Position numbers and translations under genes: made by a program. The notes below the pieces were generated by a model. It had not been told where the DNA came from. It did not search any database and saw nothing but the letters and a program-made list of their open reading frames with translations. Below, piece by piece: positions 18,189 through 28,616 of a DNA stretch of 64,000 nt. Positions within the stretch are counted from its first letter, which is position 1. Each line of letters opens with the position of its first letter. Origin of the DNA: Accumulibacter sp. (GTDB lineage Bacteria > Pseudomonadota > Gammaproteobacteria > Burkholderiales > Rhodocyclaceae); NCBI GenBank assembly GCA_020049495.1, contig JAIFKU010000088.1, positions 1 through 64,000 of the forward strand, in the 5' to 3' direction.

Positions 18189-19133
18189 ATGAAACCCCTT
18201 GTCTTGTCCTTTGATCAATTTGCCCCATTTTTGACCGATCCACTGAATGCTCACTTCGATTTTCACCACGCGGTGGACAAGAACGATACGGCTGCACTGG
18301 AAAAACTGTCCGCAGAAACCCGCGCCTTCGTCGGCAGGGGCGAAACCATCCTGACCCGCGAGCAGATGCTGCGTTTTCCAAAGCTGGAAATCATTGCGAT
18401 CAATGGCGTCGGTTATGACGGCATCGATGTCGCGGCGGCCCGTGATCTTGGTATTGCAGTGACTCATACCCCGAACGTATTGACCGATGACGTAGCCGAT
18501 CTGGCCATGGCGCTGATGCTTGCGGTATCCCGCCGTGTGGTTTTCGCCGATCAGCATGTGCGCACACAGTCCTGGCTCAAGGGTGCTTTCCCATTAGGCC
18601 GCAAGCTCAGCGGTAGCCGTCTGGGCATTGTCGGGCTGGGGCGCATCGGCAAGGCGATTGCCCGGCGTGCCGTAGCCTTTGACATGTCGATTGCCTATAC
18701 TGATATTGCGCGCAGCGTGGATCCCGATCTGCCCTACGCCTTCTATCCCTCGCCCAAGACCCTGGCTGGTGAAGTCGATTTTCTGGTGGTGGCTGCTTAC
18801 GGCGGCCCCACTACGCGCGGGCTGATCAACAGCGAAGTCCTCAATGCGTTGGGACCGAATGGCTACCTGATCAATATTGCCCGCGGCTCGGTGGTCGACG
18901 AACCCGCCCTGGTTGCCGCCTTGCAGGAAAAGCGCATTGCCGGCGCTGCACTTGACGTGTTTGTCGATGAACCCAACGTCCCCGTCGAGTTGTTCGCCAT
19001 GGACAATGTCGTGCTGACGCCGCACATAGCCAGCGGAACGCTGCAGACCCGCACCGCCATGGCCAATCTGGCCGTTGCCAACCTGGTGGCGCATTTTGCC
19101 GGACAGCCGTTGCCGACGCCGATACCTCGCTGA
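18189..19133 (+). CDS. D-2-hydroxyacid dehydrogenase (hydroxypyruvate/glyoxylate reductase-like)
   Basis: The 314-residue protein has a GLGRIGKAIARR nucleotide-binding loop. Its catalytic residues are in order: Arg in NIARGSVVD, Glu in DVFVDEP and His in LTPHIASGT. The pattern is closest to GhrB/hydroxypyruvate reductase members that act on small 2-oxoacids. An acidic residue (TDIAR) follows strand 2, so NAD use cannot be excluded, while GhrB uses NADPH. AGGAG lies 10 bases before ATG. The GarR/GlxR-type reductase at the window's left edge acts on related substrates but is 18 kb away. Confidence 0.85.
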   Translation: MKPLVLSFDQFAPFLTDPLNAHFDFHHAVDKNDTAALEKLSAETRAFVGRGETILTREQMLRFPKLEIIAINGVGYDGIDVAAARDLGIAVTHTPNVLTDDVADLAMALMLAVSRRVVFADQHVRTQSWLKGAFPLGRKLSGSRLGIVGLGRIGKAIARRAVAFDMSIAYTDIARSVDPDLPYAFYPSPKTLAGEVDFLVVAAYGGPTTRGLINSEVLNALGPNGYLINIARGSVVDEPALVAALQEKRIAGAALDVFVDEPNVPVELFAMDNVVLTPHIASGTLQTRTAMANLAVANLVAHFAGQPLPTPIPR

Positions 19134-19210
19134 TCGTGAGACTGCTGCCGCGCCGGCCTGGTTTGACGAGTCTGCCCGGTACGGCGGCAGTGCGCTGAGG
19201 GCAACTGGGA

Positions 19211-19684
19211 GTGCTCTCCACCTTGATTTCCGGCCTGCGGGCGGCTTTTCTGCCGGCCTTTGACGGCATCAATCTGGGCAAACTGAAGCCCGGCGTCTCG
19301 ACGCTGCACGAGGTGCGCAAGATCATGGGAGCGCCGGCCATGGAGTGGCAGGATGCGGATGGAACGCTGACCTGGGAATATCCGCGCACGCCGCAAGGCG
19401 TGGTCAATTACATGATCGACTTCGGCGCGGACAAACTGCTGCGCGAAGTTCGTCAGACATTGACCGGGGAGAATTTTTCCCGGGTCAGACCCGGAATGCG
19501 CAAGGATGATATCCGCCGTCTGCTCGGACAACCGGCGCATGAAGTGTATTTTTCCCTCAGCAAGGAACACGTCTGGGATTGGAAGACCCGGCTCGAAGCC
19601 GGCATGGACGGGTACTTCAACGTGCATTTCGACGAAGCCGGGTACGTGCTGCGGACAAGCACCAATCCGGATACCAGGAATTGA
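19211..19684 (+). CDS. BamE/SmpA-like protein with two tandem repeats and no lipobox
   Basis: The 157-residue protein starts with GTG 19211 (a stop lies 12 bases upstream in frame). Two successive SmpA-type units are visible: LGKLKPGVSTLHEVRKIMGAP...WEYP and FSRVRPGMRKDDIRRLLGQP...WDWK. BamE is an outer-membrane lipoprotein of the barrel-assembly machine, but this protein has no Cys lipobox and only a weak hydrophobic N-terminus (LISGLRAAFLPAF). Its role may therefore differ. It lies just upstream of the metH promoter. Confidence 0.7.
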   Translation: MLSTLISGLRAAFLPAFDGINLGKLKPGVSTLHEVRKIMGAPAMEWQDADGTLTWEYPRTPQGVVNYMIDFGADKLLREVRQTLTGENFSRVRPGMRKDDIRRLLGQPAHEVYFSLSKEHVWDWKTRLEAGMDGYFNVHFDEAGYVLRTSTNPDTRN

Positions 19685-19740
19685 GTCCGCTCAGAGAGTG
19701 CTTGCGCGGGCCTGTCATGTGCTGAACAAGGCTTTGTGGC

Positions 19741-19769
19741 TTGACAATCAAGGGCTTGCCGCGTAGATT
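19741..19769 (+). promoter_or_regulatory. Sigma-70-type promoter for metH
   Basis: TTGACA (19741-19746) and TAGATT (19764-19769) are separated by exactly 17 bases. This predicts a start near 19776 and a leader of about 140 bases before metH. Confidence 0.6.
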
Positions 19770-19775
19770 CACGCC

Positions 19776-19917
19776 CTCGACCGGCCTCATTGTCCGGCTC
19801 GCGCCGATTTGAAGTTCAGCTTGCGGGCGCGTAACAAATGCGGCTAAAGCGGGCGCGATTCGAAGCTTTTTCCGAAACCCGTTCGTCTGAACGGGTTTTT
19901 CATTTCTGAGGTTTCAA
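19776..19917 (+). promoter_or_regulatory. metH leader ending in an intrinsic terminator, candidate attenuator or riboswitch
   Basis: The terminator is AAACCCGTTC-GTCT-GAACGGGTTT followed by TT (19875-19900). It ends 17 bases before the metH ATG, with the GAGG ribosome site in between, so there is no room for a second promoter and metH transcripts must read through it. Upstream, CGCGCC (19800-19805) can pair with either of two GGCGCG copies (19826-19831 or 19852-19857), which allows alternative folds. I do not recognise a SAH, SAM or cobalamin aptamer consensus. Confidence 0.55.
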
Positions 19918-22900
19918 ATGCAGCCTGACCGTAGCGCCGAACTCTCCACCCTGTTGCAACAGCGCATCCTCATCCTCGACGGGGCGATGGGGACGATGAT
20001 CCAGCGGCACAAGCTGCTGGAAGCCGACTATCGCGGTACGCGCTTTGCCGACCACGCGCATGACCTGAAGGGCAACAATGATCTGCTGCTGCTGACGCGG
20101 CCCGATATCATCCGCGGGATTCACAGCGAGTATCTGGCGGCTGGTGCCGACATCCTTGAAACCAATACCTTCAATGCCACTGCTGTTTCGCAGGCCGATT
20201 ACAAGCTTGAAAACATCGTCTATGAGCTGAACTTCGCCGGAGCAAAGATTGCCCGTGAGGCATGCGACGAATTCACCGCCAGGGACCCGGCCCAGCCACG
20301 CTTTGTCGCCGGCGTGCTCGGCCCGACCTCGCGTACGGCGTCGATTTCACCCGACGTGAACGATCCAGGCTACCGAAATACAAGCTTTGACGAGTTAGTG
20401 GGCACTTACACCGAAGCTATTCGCGGACTGACCGACGGCGGTGCCGACATGTTGCTGGTCGAGACCATCTTCGACACGCTCAACGCCAAGGCCGCGTTAT
20501 TCTCGATCGAGCAGTTCTTCGAAAAGACTGGCCGACGCTGGCCGGTGATGATTTCGGGTACGATCACCGACGCCTCCGGGCGCACCCTCTCCGGACAGAC
20601 GGCCGAGGCCTTCTGGAACTCGCTCAGCCACATCCGGCCATTGTCCTTCGGCCTCAACTGCGCGCTCGGCGCGGCCGAACTGCGCCAGTACGTCGAAGAG
20701 CTCTCGCGCATTAGCGATTGCTTTGTTTCTGCACATCCGAATGCCGGCCTGCCCAATCCGCTATCGCCTACGGGTTACGATGAAACGCCCGAGCAACTGG
20801 CGAAAGAAATCGTCGACTGGGCCCGGAACGGTTTTGTGAATATCGTCGGCGGTTGCTGCGGTACTACGCCAGCGCATATTGCGGCGATTGCCCGTGGGGT
20901 TGCCGGCATCGTGCCGCGCGCCATCCCCGATGTCGAAAAGAAGCTGCGCCTGTCCGGCCTGGAACCCTTCAATGTCGGCAAGGAATCGCTTTTTGTGAAC
21001 GTCGGCGAGCGCACCAACGTCACCGGATCGAAGGCCTTTGCGCGCATGATTCTTGAAGGCCGGTTTGACGACGCGTTGGCGGTTGCCCGCCAGCAGGTCG
21101 AGAACGGTGCGCAACTGATCGACATCAACATGGACGAGGCGATGCTCGACTCGCAAGCGGCGATGGAGCGCTTTCTCAAGTTGATCGCCTCCGAGCCGGA
21201 CATCTCACGCGTGCCGATCATGATCGACTCGTCGAAGTGGGAAATCATCGAGACCGGCCTCAAGTGCATCCAGGGCAAGGGCATCGTCAACTCGATCTCG
21301 ATGAAGGAAGGCGAAGCCAGGTTTGTCGAGCAGGCGAAACTCGCGCGCCGTTACGGTGCTGCGGTCATTGTCATGGCTTTCGACGAAGACGGGCAGGCCG
21401 ACACCTATGCACGCAAGACCGAAATCTGCAAGCGCGCCTACGAATTGCTGATGAGCATCGGCTTTCCTCCCGAAGATATTATTTTCGATCCGAATATCTT
21501 CGCCATCGCCACCGGCATCGAAGAGCACAACAACTACGCCGTCGACTTCATCGAGGCCTGCCGCTGGATTCGCGCCAATTTGCCGTTCGCGCAGATTTCC
21601 GGCGGCGTCTCCAACGTGTCCTTCAGCTTCCGCGGCAACGATGCGGTGCGCGAGGCGATCCACACCGTTTTTCTCTATCACGCGGTCAGGGCCGGACTGT
21701 CGATGGGCATCGTCAACGCCGGCATGGTCGGCATCTACGACGACCTCGAACCGGCGCTGCGCGACAAGGTCGAGGATGTGGTGCTCAACCGCCATCCGGA
21801 AGCCGGCGAAGCCCTGGTCGAGTTCGCGCAGACGGTCAAGGAAGGCAAGGCGAAAGACACCGGCCCCGATCTTTCCTGGCGCGACTTGTCGGTCGAAGCG
21901 CGGCTCTCGCACGCGCTGGTCAAGGGCATTACCGACTTCGTCGTCACCGATACCGAGGAATGCCGCGCCGCGCTGGAGGCGGCCGGCCAGCCGCCGCTGG
22001 CAGTCATCGAAGGCCCGCTGATGAGCGGCATGAACGTCGTCGGCGACCTCTTCGGCGCCGGCAAGATGTTCCTGCCGCAGGTGGTCAAGTCGGCACGCGT
22101 GATGAAGCAGGCGGTGGCGCACCTGATCCCCTATGTCGAAGCCGAGAAGCTGCGCACCGGCGCCACCAGCAAGGGCAGGATCATCATGGCCACGGTCAAG
22201 GGCGACGTGCACGACATCGGCAAGAATATCGTCGGCGTCGTGCTCGGCTGCAACGGCTACGACGTGATCGACCTCGGCGTCATGGTGTCTTGCGACAAAA
22301 TTTTGCACGCAGCCAGAGAGCACGGCGCGCAGGCCATCGGGCTGTCCGGTCTGATCACGCCGTCGCTTGAGGAAATGAGCCATGTGGCCAGCGAAATGCA
22401 GCGCCTCGGTTTTGCCGGCGGTCACAGTGGCGAGGCCATTCCGTTGCTGATCGGCGGCGCGACGACCAGCCGTACCCATACCGCCATCAAGATCGCGCCA
22501 CATTTTTCCGGCCCGGTGGTCTACGTGCCGGATGCCTCGCGTGCCGTCGGTGTGGTCACCAAGCTGCTGTCTATTGACAACGCCGCCGGGTTTAAGGACG
22601 AAATAGCCGCCGACTACACCCGAGTACGCGAACAGCATGCGCACAAGAAAGGCGTGCCTCTCGTATCGCTGGCTGACGCGCGCCGCAACCGTTTTGTCTG
22701 GAATGCCGATCCCGCTTACCGCCCGCTGGCGCCGAACAAACCCGGCCTGCACGTGCTGCGCAATGTCGATCTGGCGACGCTGGCCGAGTACATCGACTGG
22801 GGACCATTCTTCCAGACCTGGGATCTGGCCGGCAGTTTCCCGAAGATTCTCGACGACGCTGTGGTCGGCGAATCGGCACGCTCGGTGTTTGCCGACGGCC

Positions 22901-23637
22901 AGGCCATGCTGCAGCAAATCATTGCGGAAAAGTGGATCACCGCCAATGCCGTCTTCGGTCTCTATCCGGCCAATGCCGTCGGCGATGACATCGAGATTTA
23001 CGCCGACGAAACACGCAGCGAAAAATGCATGACCTGGCACAACCTGCGCCAGCAGCACGAACGCCCGTCAGGTAAAGCGCACTACTGTCTGAGCGATTTC
23101 GTTGCCGAGAGGGAAGACAAAGGCGGAACTTCCGACTGGATCGGTGTTTTCGCCGTCAGCGCCGGTCACGGCATCGAGAAGAAACTTGCCGGATTCGATG
23201 CGGCGCACGACGACTACCGCGCCATCCTGCTCAAGTCGCTCGCCGATCGCCTCGCCGAGGCTTGCGCCGAATGGCTGCACGCCCGGGTGCGCCGCGATTA
23301 CTGGGCTTATGCCGCAGACGAGTCGCTGGACAAGGGCGCGCTGATCCGCGAAGAATACTGCGGCATCCGGCCGGCCCCCGGCTATCCGGCGTGCCCCGAT
23401 CACACCGCCAAGGGTCCGCTGTTCGCCCTGCTCGATGCCCCGGCCAACGCCGGCATGGGCATCACCGAATCTTTCGCCATGACGCCCGCAGCAGCGGTTT
23501 CCGGTTTCTATCTGGCGCACCCGCAGGCGCACTACTTCGCCGTCAGCAAGATCGGTCGCGACCAGCTTGAAGACTGGGCGCAGCGTGCCGGAATGAGCGT
23601 TGCCGAAGGCGAACGCTGGCTGGCGCCGGTACTCTAG
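19918..23637 (+). CDS. metH: Cobalamin-dependent methionine synthase
   Basis: The protein is full length at 1239 residues. Domain 1 (homocysteine, about 1-330) has [10 protein letters not shown] and zinc ligands in NCALG and GGCCGTTP. Domain 2 (methyltetrahydrofolate, about 350-630) has [11 protein letters not shown] and [10 protein letters not shown]. Domain 3 (B12, about 650-900) has the cap and [14 protein letters not shown], whose His replaces the lower cobalamin ligand, then GLSGLITPS and [11 protein letters not shown]. Domain 4 (reactivation, about 920-1239) has [13 protein letters not shown] for SAM binding. It transfers a methyl group from 5-methyl-THF to homocysteine. The leader suggests transcriptional attenuation. 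Confidence 0.98.
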   Translation: MQPDRSAELSTLLQQRILILDGAMGTMIQRHKLLEADYRGTRFADHAHDLKGNNDLLLLTRPDIIRGIHSEYLAAGADILETNTFNATAVSQADYKLENIVYELNFAGAKIAREACDEFTARDPAQPRFVAGVLGPTSRTASISPDVNDPGYRNTSFDELVGTYTEAIRGLTDGGADMLLVETIFDTLNAKAALFSIEQFFEKTGRRWPVMISGTITDASGRTLSGQTAEAFWNSLSHIRPLSFGLNCALGAAELRQYVEELSRISDCFVSAHPNAGLPNPLSPTGYDETPEQLAKEIVDWARNGFVNIVGGCCGTTPAHIAAIARGVAGIVPRAIPDVEKKLRLSGLEPFNVGKESLFVNVGERTNVTGSKAFARMILEGRFDDALAVARQQVENGAQLIDINMDEAMLDSQAAMERFLKLIASEPDISRVPIMIDSSKWEIIETGLKCIQGKGIVNSISMKEGEARFVEQAKLARRYGAAVIVMAFDEDGQADTYARKTEICKRAYELLMSIGFPPEDIIFDPNIFAIATGIEEHNNYAVDFIEACRWIRANLPFAQISGGVSNVSFSFRGNDAVREAIHTVFLYHAVRAGLSMGIVNAGMVGIYDDLEPALRDKVEDVVLNRHPEAGEALVEFAQTVKEGKAKDTGPDLSWRDLSVEARLSHALVKGITDFVVTDTEECRAALEAAGQPPLAVIEGPLMSGMNVVGDLFGAGKMFLPQVVKSARVMKQAVAHLIPYVEAEKLRTGATSKGRIIMATVKGDVHDIGKNIVGVVLGCNGYDVIDLGVMVSCDKILHAAREHGAQAIGLSGLITPSLEEMSHVASEMQRLGFAGGHSGEAIPLLIGGATTSRTHTAIKIAPHFSGPVVYVPDASRAVGVVTKLLSIDNAAGFKDEIAADYTRVREQHAHKKGVPLVSLADARRNRFVWNADPAYRPLAPNKPGLHVLRNVDLATLAEYIDWGPFFQTWDLAGSFPKILDDAVVGESARSVFADGQAMLQQIIAEKWITANAVFGLYPANAVGDDIEIYADETRSEKCMTWHNLRQQHERPSGKAHYCLSDFVAEREDKGGTSDWIGVFAVSAGHGIEKKLAGFDAAHDDYRAILLKSLADRLAEACAEWLHARVRRDYWAYAADESLDKGALIREEYCGIRPAPGYPACPDHTAKGPLFALLDAPANAGMGITESFAMTPAAAVSGFYLAHPQAHYFAVSKIGRDQLEDWAQRAGMSVAEGERWLAPVL

Positions 23638-23641
23638 GGCG

Positions 23642-24688
23642 ATGGCCGCGGGCCGACTGATGACACCAAGTCCTCTGATCGAACGCGACGTCGATCTGTC
23701 GACACGTACCACGCTGGCCCTGCCCGGCCATGCGGCACGCTTTGCTGAAATCAACTCGGCCGATCAGTTGCGCTCGCTTGCCGATGACCGCTATACGCCG
23801 CGTTTCGTCCTCGGCGGCGGCAGCAATCTGGTGCTGACCGGCGATTTCGACGGCCTCATGCTGCACATGGCGATGCGCGGGCGCGAACGGGTCGGTGACG
23901 ATGCCGGGGCCTGGTACGTGCGCGCCGGAGCCGGCGAGAACTGGCATGACTTCGTGCTCTGGACGCTGGCGCAAGGCTGGCCGGGACTGGAAAACCTGTC
24001 GCTGATTCCCGGCACGGTCGGCGCCGCGCCGATCCAGAATATCGGCGCCTACGGCCTGGAAGTGGCCGAACGCTTCCATTCGCTGAGCGCCTGCGACATG
24101 CGCAGCGGTGAGTTCGTGCGTTTCGACCGCGAAGCCTGCCGCTTTGGCTACCGCGACAGCGTGTTCAAGCAGGAAGGCTGGCATGTGGACGGGCGCTTTG
24201 TCATCACGGAAGTGACTTTCCGTTTGCCCAAGGCGTGGACGCCACTTGCCTGCTACGCCGATGTGGCCAGCGAACTCGACGCCCGGGGAATTGCGGCTCC
24301 TGATGCGCAGCAAGTGGCCGCAGCCATCATCGCCGTGCGCCAGCGCAAGCTGCCCGACCCGGCGCAACTGCCCAACGCCGGCAGTTTCTTCCATAACCCG
24401 ATCGTTGATGCGGCGACGGCAGATCGCCTGCGGGCAACTCATCCCGGATTGCCGTGCTACGCGCAGCCCGATGGCCGGGTGAAACTCGCTGCCGGCTGGC
24501 TGATCGAGCAGGCCGGCTGGAAGGGCAGGAATTTGGGCACGGCGGGGATGTACGAAAAACAGGCGCTGGTGCTGGTCAATCGCGGCGGCGCCACGGGCGC
24601 CGACGTGCTGGAACTGATGCAGGCCGTACAGCGCGATGTGCACGCCGGATTCGGCGTCGCCCTGACGCCGGAACCCATATTTCCCTAA
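23642..24688 (+). CDS. murB: UDP-N-acetylenolpyruvoylglucosamine reductase
   Basis: The protein is 348 residues from ATG 23642, 4 bases after the metH stop; ATG 23660 ([10 protein letters not shown]) is an equally plausible start. Type I MurB features are present: LGGGSNLVL and [15 protein letters not shown] bind FAD, the catalytic Ser is in NAGSFFHNP, and the terminal Glu is in LTPEPIF. It reduces the enolpyruvyl group with NADPH in the second committed step of peptidoglycan precursor synthesis. The tight spacing suggests co-transcription with metH, which is unusual for mur genes. Confidence 0.95.
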   Translation: MAAGRLMTPSPLIERDVDLSTRTTLALPGHAARFAEINSADQLRSLADDRYTPRFVLGGGSNLVLTGDFDGLMLHMAMRGRERVGDDAGAWYVRAGAGENWHDFVLWTLAQGWPGLENLSLIPGTVGAAPIQNIGAYGLEVAERFHSLSACDMRSGEFVRFDREACRFGYRDSVFKQEGWHVDGRFVITEVTFRLPKAWTPLACYADVASELDARGIAAPDAQQVAAAIIAVRQRKLPDPAQLPNAGSFFHNPIVDAATADRLRATHPGLPCYAQPDGRVKLAAGWLIEQAGWKGRNLGTAGMYEKQALVLVNRGGATGADVLELMQAVQRDVHAGFGVALTPEPIFP

Positions 24689-24697
24689 GTCAGTACC

Positions 24698-25531
24698 CTA
24701 CTCGACGCGCTCGAAACTCATCTGCCCGTACATTTCCGGGTGCGTGCTGGCAATCCAGTAATCGGCTTCCGACTCGGCGCGTTCCCAGGTGGCGGCGCGC
24801 AACGGGATGGACTGCGCCTTGCCGTCGTCCTGTGGCCATTCGAGGGTGTAACTGCGGAAGCCGCCGCGTTCCTGCGAGAGTATCCGGCGTGTCCAGCGCG
24901 GCTCCTCGCGGCGCAGGGTGATGACGCCCGGCGCGAATTGCAGCCTGAAAAACGGTCCTTTGCCGCGATGCTGGACGAGGTATTCGTGGTCGATCTCGAT
25001 TTCGTCGACGATATTCCAGTTGGCACAGCCGTCGATGATGGCGCCGATGGCCTGGTGCTGACTGTCGCATACGATCTCGGCATGGACGGCGTGCGTTTCG
25101 TCCTGGCTCTCAAGCAGGTCGTGCCAGGGCAGGCCATGCCGGGTGGGCGGCGGGAAGGGCAGCGGCCGCTTGCCTTGCCGGATGCGGGCAAAGAGTGCCG
25201 ATTTGAGCACGTCTTCGAGTTCGACCAACGGGAAGGCCGAACGGGGTTGCGAGGGGAAACTGCCGGCCCCCATGTAGCCGACGTTCCACAAGGTTTTCAG
25301 CCACTCCGCCGCGTCCAGTGCCACCTGGGCAAGTTGGGCTTCGATCGTATTGCCGTTGCTGCCGGCGTCGCCCTCGACTGACCCGGACATCAGTTCGGCC
25401 TCATGCGTGCGCGCGCGCAGACACTCCACAAACAGGCGTGCCGCCCATTCGGCGTCAGCGGGGGGCAACTGTTCGATGCGATCGGCAATGTTCATCAAGT
25501 CGTCGGCGTCGAGCGGCGTTTCGTCATTCAT
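24698..25531 (-). CDS. Hypothetical protein
   Basis: The 277-residue protein starts at ATG 25531 with AGGAA upstream; a longer frame to 25627 lacks a ribosome site. The N-terminal third is acidic and helical (LDADDLMNIADRIEQLPPADAEW). The C-terminal half is beta-rich with VITLRREEPRWTRRILSQERGGFRSYTLEWP. No signal peptide, membrane segment or known family motif is recognised. It is convergent with murB (9 bases apart) and divergent from the pteridine-reductase gene. Expression as a soluble cytoplasmic protein is likely. Confidence 0.6.
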   Translation of the reverse strand: MNDETPLDADDLMNIADRIEQLPPADAEWAARLFVECLRARTHEAELMSGSVEGDAGSNGNTIEAQLAQVALDAAEWLKTLWNVGYMGAGSFPSQPRSAFPLVELEDVLKSALFARIRQGKRPLPFPPPTRHGLPWHDLLESQDETHAVHAEIVCDSQHQAIGAIIDGCANWNIVDEIEIDHEYLVQHRGKGPFFRLQFAPGVITLRREEPRWTRRILSQERGGFRSYTLEWPQDDGKAQSIPLRAATWERAESEADYWIASTHPEMYGQMSFERVE

Positions 25532-25783
25532 GATGAGTTTCCTGGCCCGTTGGAGGACTATTAGTGTAACGATAAATAGGGCTTCGGGACAGCGCCAGCC
25601 CCGATCAGGTGTAAAGGGCAATTGCATTCGGTCACCTCTGCGGTGGGTTTTTGAAGTCAGATGAGATCACCTTGCCCAGAGGATAATGTAGAGAATTCGG
25701 GAATTACCCTGATCGGGCGGCGAAGCGGGAAATCCGTTAAAATCCCTCTCCTTGTATTCGGCAGTAAGACTCGGGAGTCGGGT

Positions 25784-26521
25784 GTGATCGGCAAAACGGT
25801 ATTGGTGACCGGGGCGGCAAAGCGGGTGGGGCGATCGATCGCCCGCGAGTTGCATGCGGCGGGGGCCAACATCATGGTGCACTACCGAACGGCGGCGGAA
25901 GCGGCCGAAGCGATTGCCGCCGAACTGAACGCCGTACGACCGGGTTCTGCCCTCTGCCGGCAGGCCGATCTGCTGGACATTGAAGCGCTCTCTGCTCTGG
26001 TCGCCGCTACGGTGGTGCATTTCGGCCGGCTGGATGCGCTGGTCAATAACGCATCGAGTTTTTTTGCCACGCCGCTCGGCAAGATTACTCTGGCAGACTG
26101 GGACGATCTGCTGGGCAGCAATCTGAAAGCGCCGCTGTTCCTGATACAGGCGGCCGCGCCACATCTGAAGGCGGCACATGGCGCGGTGGTCAATATCACC
26201 GATATCCACGCCGAGCGCCCGCTGGCCGGATATCCGCTGTACTGTGCGGCCAAGGCCGGTCTGCTCGGGCTGACCCGGGCGCTGGCCATCGAACTGGCAC
26301 CGGAGGTACGGGTCAATGCCGTGGCGCCGGGGCCGATCCTGTGGCCCGACGATAGTGCCTTTGATGGCCAAGCGCGCGAGCGTATCGTGGCGCATACGCT
26401 GCTCAAGCACGCCGGAAGTCCGCAGGACATTGCTCTTGCCGTGCGCTTTCTGCTCAATGACGCGCCCTACGTCACCGGGCAGGTGATCAACGTCGATGGG
26501 GGGCGCACGGCGCATCTGTAA
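25784..26521 (+). CDS. Pteridine reductase-type SDR (FolM/PTR1-like)
   Basis: The protein is 245 residues from GTG 25784, which has GGGAG 6 bases upstream; the longer frame is unsupported. PTR1-type features set it apart from FabG: the cofactor motif is TGAAKRVG (TGxxxRxG), and the catalytic Ser is replaced by Asp in NITDIHAE, followed 13 residues later by Tyr in LYCAAK. NNASSFF is also typical. Such enzymes reduce dihydropterins and dihydrofolate with NADPH. It precedes ttcA by 32 bases, in the same direction. Confidence 0.85.
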   Translation: MIGKTVLVTGAAKRVGRSIARELHAAGANIMVHYRTAAEAAEAIAAELNAVRPGSALCRQADLLDIEALSALVAATVVHFGRLDALVNNASSFFATPLGKITLADWDDLLGSNLKAPLFLIQAAAPHLKAAHGAVVNITDIHAERPLAGYPLYCAAKAGLLGLTRALAIELAPEVRVNAVAPGPILWPDDSAFDGQARERIVAHTLLKHAGSPQDIALAVRFLLNDAPYVTGQVINVDGGRTAHL

Positions 26522-26553
26522 TCGATCCAAGCGAAACAATCCGTAGAGGTCTG

Positions 26554-27420
26554 GTGGAAAATTCAAAGAATCTTCAGCGCTTGAAAAAGCGGCTCGAAAG
26601 CGACGTCGGCAAGGCTATCGCCGATTACAACATGATCGAGGATGGCGATACCGTTATGGTTTGCATCTCCGGCGGCAAGGATTCCTGCGCCATGCTGTCG
26701 ATTCTGATGGCGATGCAGAAGCGGGCACCGGTCGACTTCCGGCTGATTGCCATGAATCTGGATCAGAAGCAACCGGGCTTTCCCGCTGACGTGCTGCCGG
26801 CGTATCTTTCCGGTCTCGGTGTCGAGTACCGCATCGTCGAGCAGGATACGTATTCGATCGTCCGGGAGAAGATCCCCGAAGGCAAGACGACGTGCTCGCT
26901 CTGCTCACGCTTGCGGCGCGGCGTCATCTACCGCACGGCCAAGGAACTCGGGGCCAACAAGATCGCCCTCGGCCACCATCGCGATGACATTGTACACACC
27001 CTGTTCCTCAATCTTCTGTTCGGCGGCAAGCTCAAGGCCATGCCGCCCAAACTAGTCACCGATGACGGTGCGCATGTGGTGATTCGTCCGCTGGCCTACT
27101 CCAGCGAGAGCGACATCGCCCGTTTTGCCCGGGGCATGGCCTTCCCGATCATTCCCTGCAATCTTTGCGGGTCGCAGAACAACCTGCAGCGCCAGAAGAT
27201 TCGCGAGATGATGGCCGACTGGGATCGCCGTTATCCGGGACGTACCGAGTCGGTGTTTTCTGCCCTGCAGAATGTTGTCCCTTCACATCTGGCCGACAAC
27301 GCCCTGTTCGACTTCAAGGGTTTGCTCGTCGGCGCTGCACTGGCCGAACTCGATGGCGGCGACACGGTATTTGATGTCCCGCAGTTCGCTGTTGGATTGT
27401 CGCTGCCGGGACCCGTATGA
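26554..27420 (+). CDS. ttcA: tRNA 2-thiocytidine(32) synthetase TtcA
   Basis: The 288-residue protein starts with GTG behind AGAGG. The PP-loop is [12 protein letters not shown], and two CxxC motifs ([10 protein letters not shown] and [10 protein letters not shown]) hold the Fe-S cluster needed for thiolation of C32 in a subset of tRNAs. [19 protein letters not shown] is typical of the family. The last four bases overlap the start of the cyclase-FHA gene (ATGA), so the two are translationally coupled. Confidence 0.96.
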   Translation: MENSKNLQRLKKRLESDVGKAIADYNMIEDGDTVMVCISGGKDSCAMLSILMAMQKRAPVDFRLIAMNLDQKQPGFPADVLPAYLSGLGVEYRIVEQDTYSIVREKIPEGKTTCSLCSRLRRGVIYRTAKELGANKIALGHHRDDIVHTLFLNLLFGGKLKAMPPKLVTDDGAHVVIRPLAYSSESDIARFARGMAFPIIPCNLCGSQNNLQRQKIREMMADWDRRYPGRTESVFSALQNVVPSHLADNALFDFKGLLVGAALAELDGGDTVFDVPQFAVGLSLPGPV

Positions 27421-28307
27421 AAGATCCGGCTTTTCTGTGCTCAGTGCTTTGCGTCGCCGTATCGGGAAGCGAACAACTGCACGCCAAGCTCGGCAGTCGC
27501 GAAGCACTGCGCGCTGTCGAACGCTGTCTGAAGCGGATCGAGCGAACGGTAGAGGCTGGCGGCGGGCGCGTCATCAAAACCGCCGGCGATCAACTGCTGG
27601 CGGAGTTTGAGCTTGCCGACAGGGCCTTTCAGGCGAGCATCGAGATGCAGCAACGGGTGGCTGACCTGCCGCCGGTATCGGGAGTCAAGCTGGCACTGTG
27701 TGTCGGTTTTGCGCAGGGTCCGGTCAGCATTGAAGACGGAGCCGTCTTTGGCGAAAGCGTCGATGCCGCCGCCCGGCTTGCCGGTCTGGCCCGGACCGGA
27801 CAGGTGTTGATCAATGCTCAGGCGCACGCGGCGCTGTCACCGGCGCTAAGGAACATGACACGTGGCCCCGGCCTGGCTGGCGCCAGGGAAAGATCTTCAG
27901 GGACGCCGGTGTTCGAGCTTTTCTCGCTGGATTCGTCGTCGGCATTGAGCAATCCAGACAAGAGCGGGAAAGACGGTCTGCCGGATACCCGGCTTATGCT
28001 TCGTTATTCGGGCAAGGTCATCCTGCTTGAAGAGCGCAATCCGCTCATCCGACTGGGGCGAGAGGATGATAGTGATGTACTTATCCACGGTCGCCGGGTG
28101 TCACGCAACCATGCCCGGATTGAACGGCGGGGTAAGTGCTTCGTCATCACCGACACCAGTGCCAACGGCACCTACGTCACCCTGAATGACGGGACAGAGT
28201 CATTCTTGCACGGGCAGGAGTGCGTTCTTCACGGCCGGGGCGTACTCAGTTTTGCCGCTCCGGCAAGCAGTCCGGATGCCGACTGTGCGGAATTCGAGTT
28301 GCTCTGA
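27417..28307 (+). CDS. Degenerate class III nucleotide cyclase domain fused to an FHA domain
   Basis: In this 296-residue protein, residues about 5-165 align with class III adenylate/guanylate cyclases ([37 protein letters not shown]). The first metal Asp of the usual ADISGST motif is Ala14 (VAVSGSE). The second, Asp58, is kept, and the Asn of the usual NxAAR motif is Asp (VDAAARL). Catalysis is therefore doubtful. Residues about 195-290 form an FHA domain with [22 protein letters not shown] and TSANGTYV, which binds phosphothreonine peptides. It is coupled to ttcA by a 4-base overlap. A sensing or scaffold role is inferred. Confidence 0.8.
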   Translation: MKDPAFLCSVLCVAVSGSEQLHAKLGSREALRAVERCLKRIERTVEAGGGRVIKTAGDQLLAEFELADRAFQASIEMQQRVADLPPVSGVKLALCVGFAQGPVSIEDGAVFGESVDAAARLAGLARTGQVLINAQAHAALSPALRNMTRGPGLAGARERSSGTPVFELFSLDSSSALSNPDKSGKDGLPDTRLMLRYSGKVILLEERNPLIRLGREDDSDVLIHGRRVSRNHARIERRGKCFVITDTSANGTYVTLNDGTESFLHGQECVLHGRGVLSFAAPASSPDADCAEFELL

Positions 28308-28359
28308 GCGGTCCGGAAAATAACGGCGGTGTGAAAACACCGCCGATGCCCGGCTTCGC

Positions 28360-28566
28360 TTATTTCTTGTCAGCCTTGAGGCACTCGCTCATGAACTTCT
28401 TGCGTTCGTCACCCTTGAGTTCCTTTTTTCGGGCATCGGCATTACAGGATTTCATTTTTTCCTGTTGCGCCTGCTGTGCGGGTGATGGAGCTTTTTTCTC
28501 CTGGTCTGCAGCCATGGCATTGCCAGCAGCAAAAGCAAAAGCAACAAGAGCGATCGCGATTTTCAT
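28360..28566 (-). CDS. PsiF-like small secreted protein
   Basis: The 68-residue protein has a signal peptide (MKIAIALVAFAFAAGNAMA) and a short charged domain, MKSCNADARKKELKGDERKKFMSECLK, which is the PsiF repeat with two Cys. PsiF was named from phosphate starvation in E. coli; the molecular role is unknown. It lies 50 bases after hprK on the same strand, where many betaproteobacteria carry rapZ. Confidence 0.85.
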   Translation of the reverse strand: MKIAIALVAFAFAAGNAMAADQEKKAPSPAQQAQQEKMKSCNADARKKELKGDERKKFMSECLKADKK

Positions 28567-28616
28567 CAGGTACTCCTTGACAGGGTTTGGGAAGGTTCGA
28601 TGATTATAGGCGGGAA

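Noticed and set aside
19776-19917. SAH or cobalamin riboswitch before metH
   Set aside because: The conserved SAH core (GAGGAGCGCTGC-like) and the B12 box could not be found; only the terminator and alternative pairings are supported.
21205-23058. 617-codon open frame on the minus strand opposite metH
   Set aside because: It is a high-GC shadow of metH, with no ribosome site and His/Arg/Asp-rich composition typical of antisense frames.
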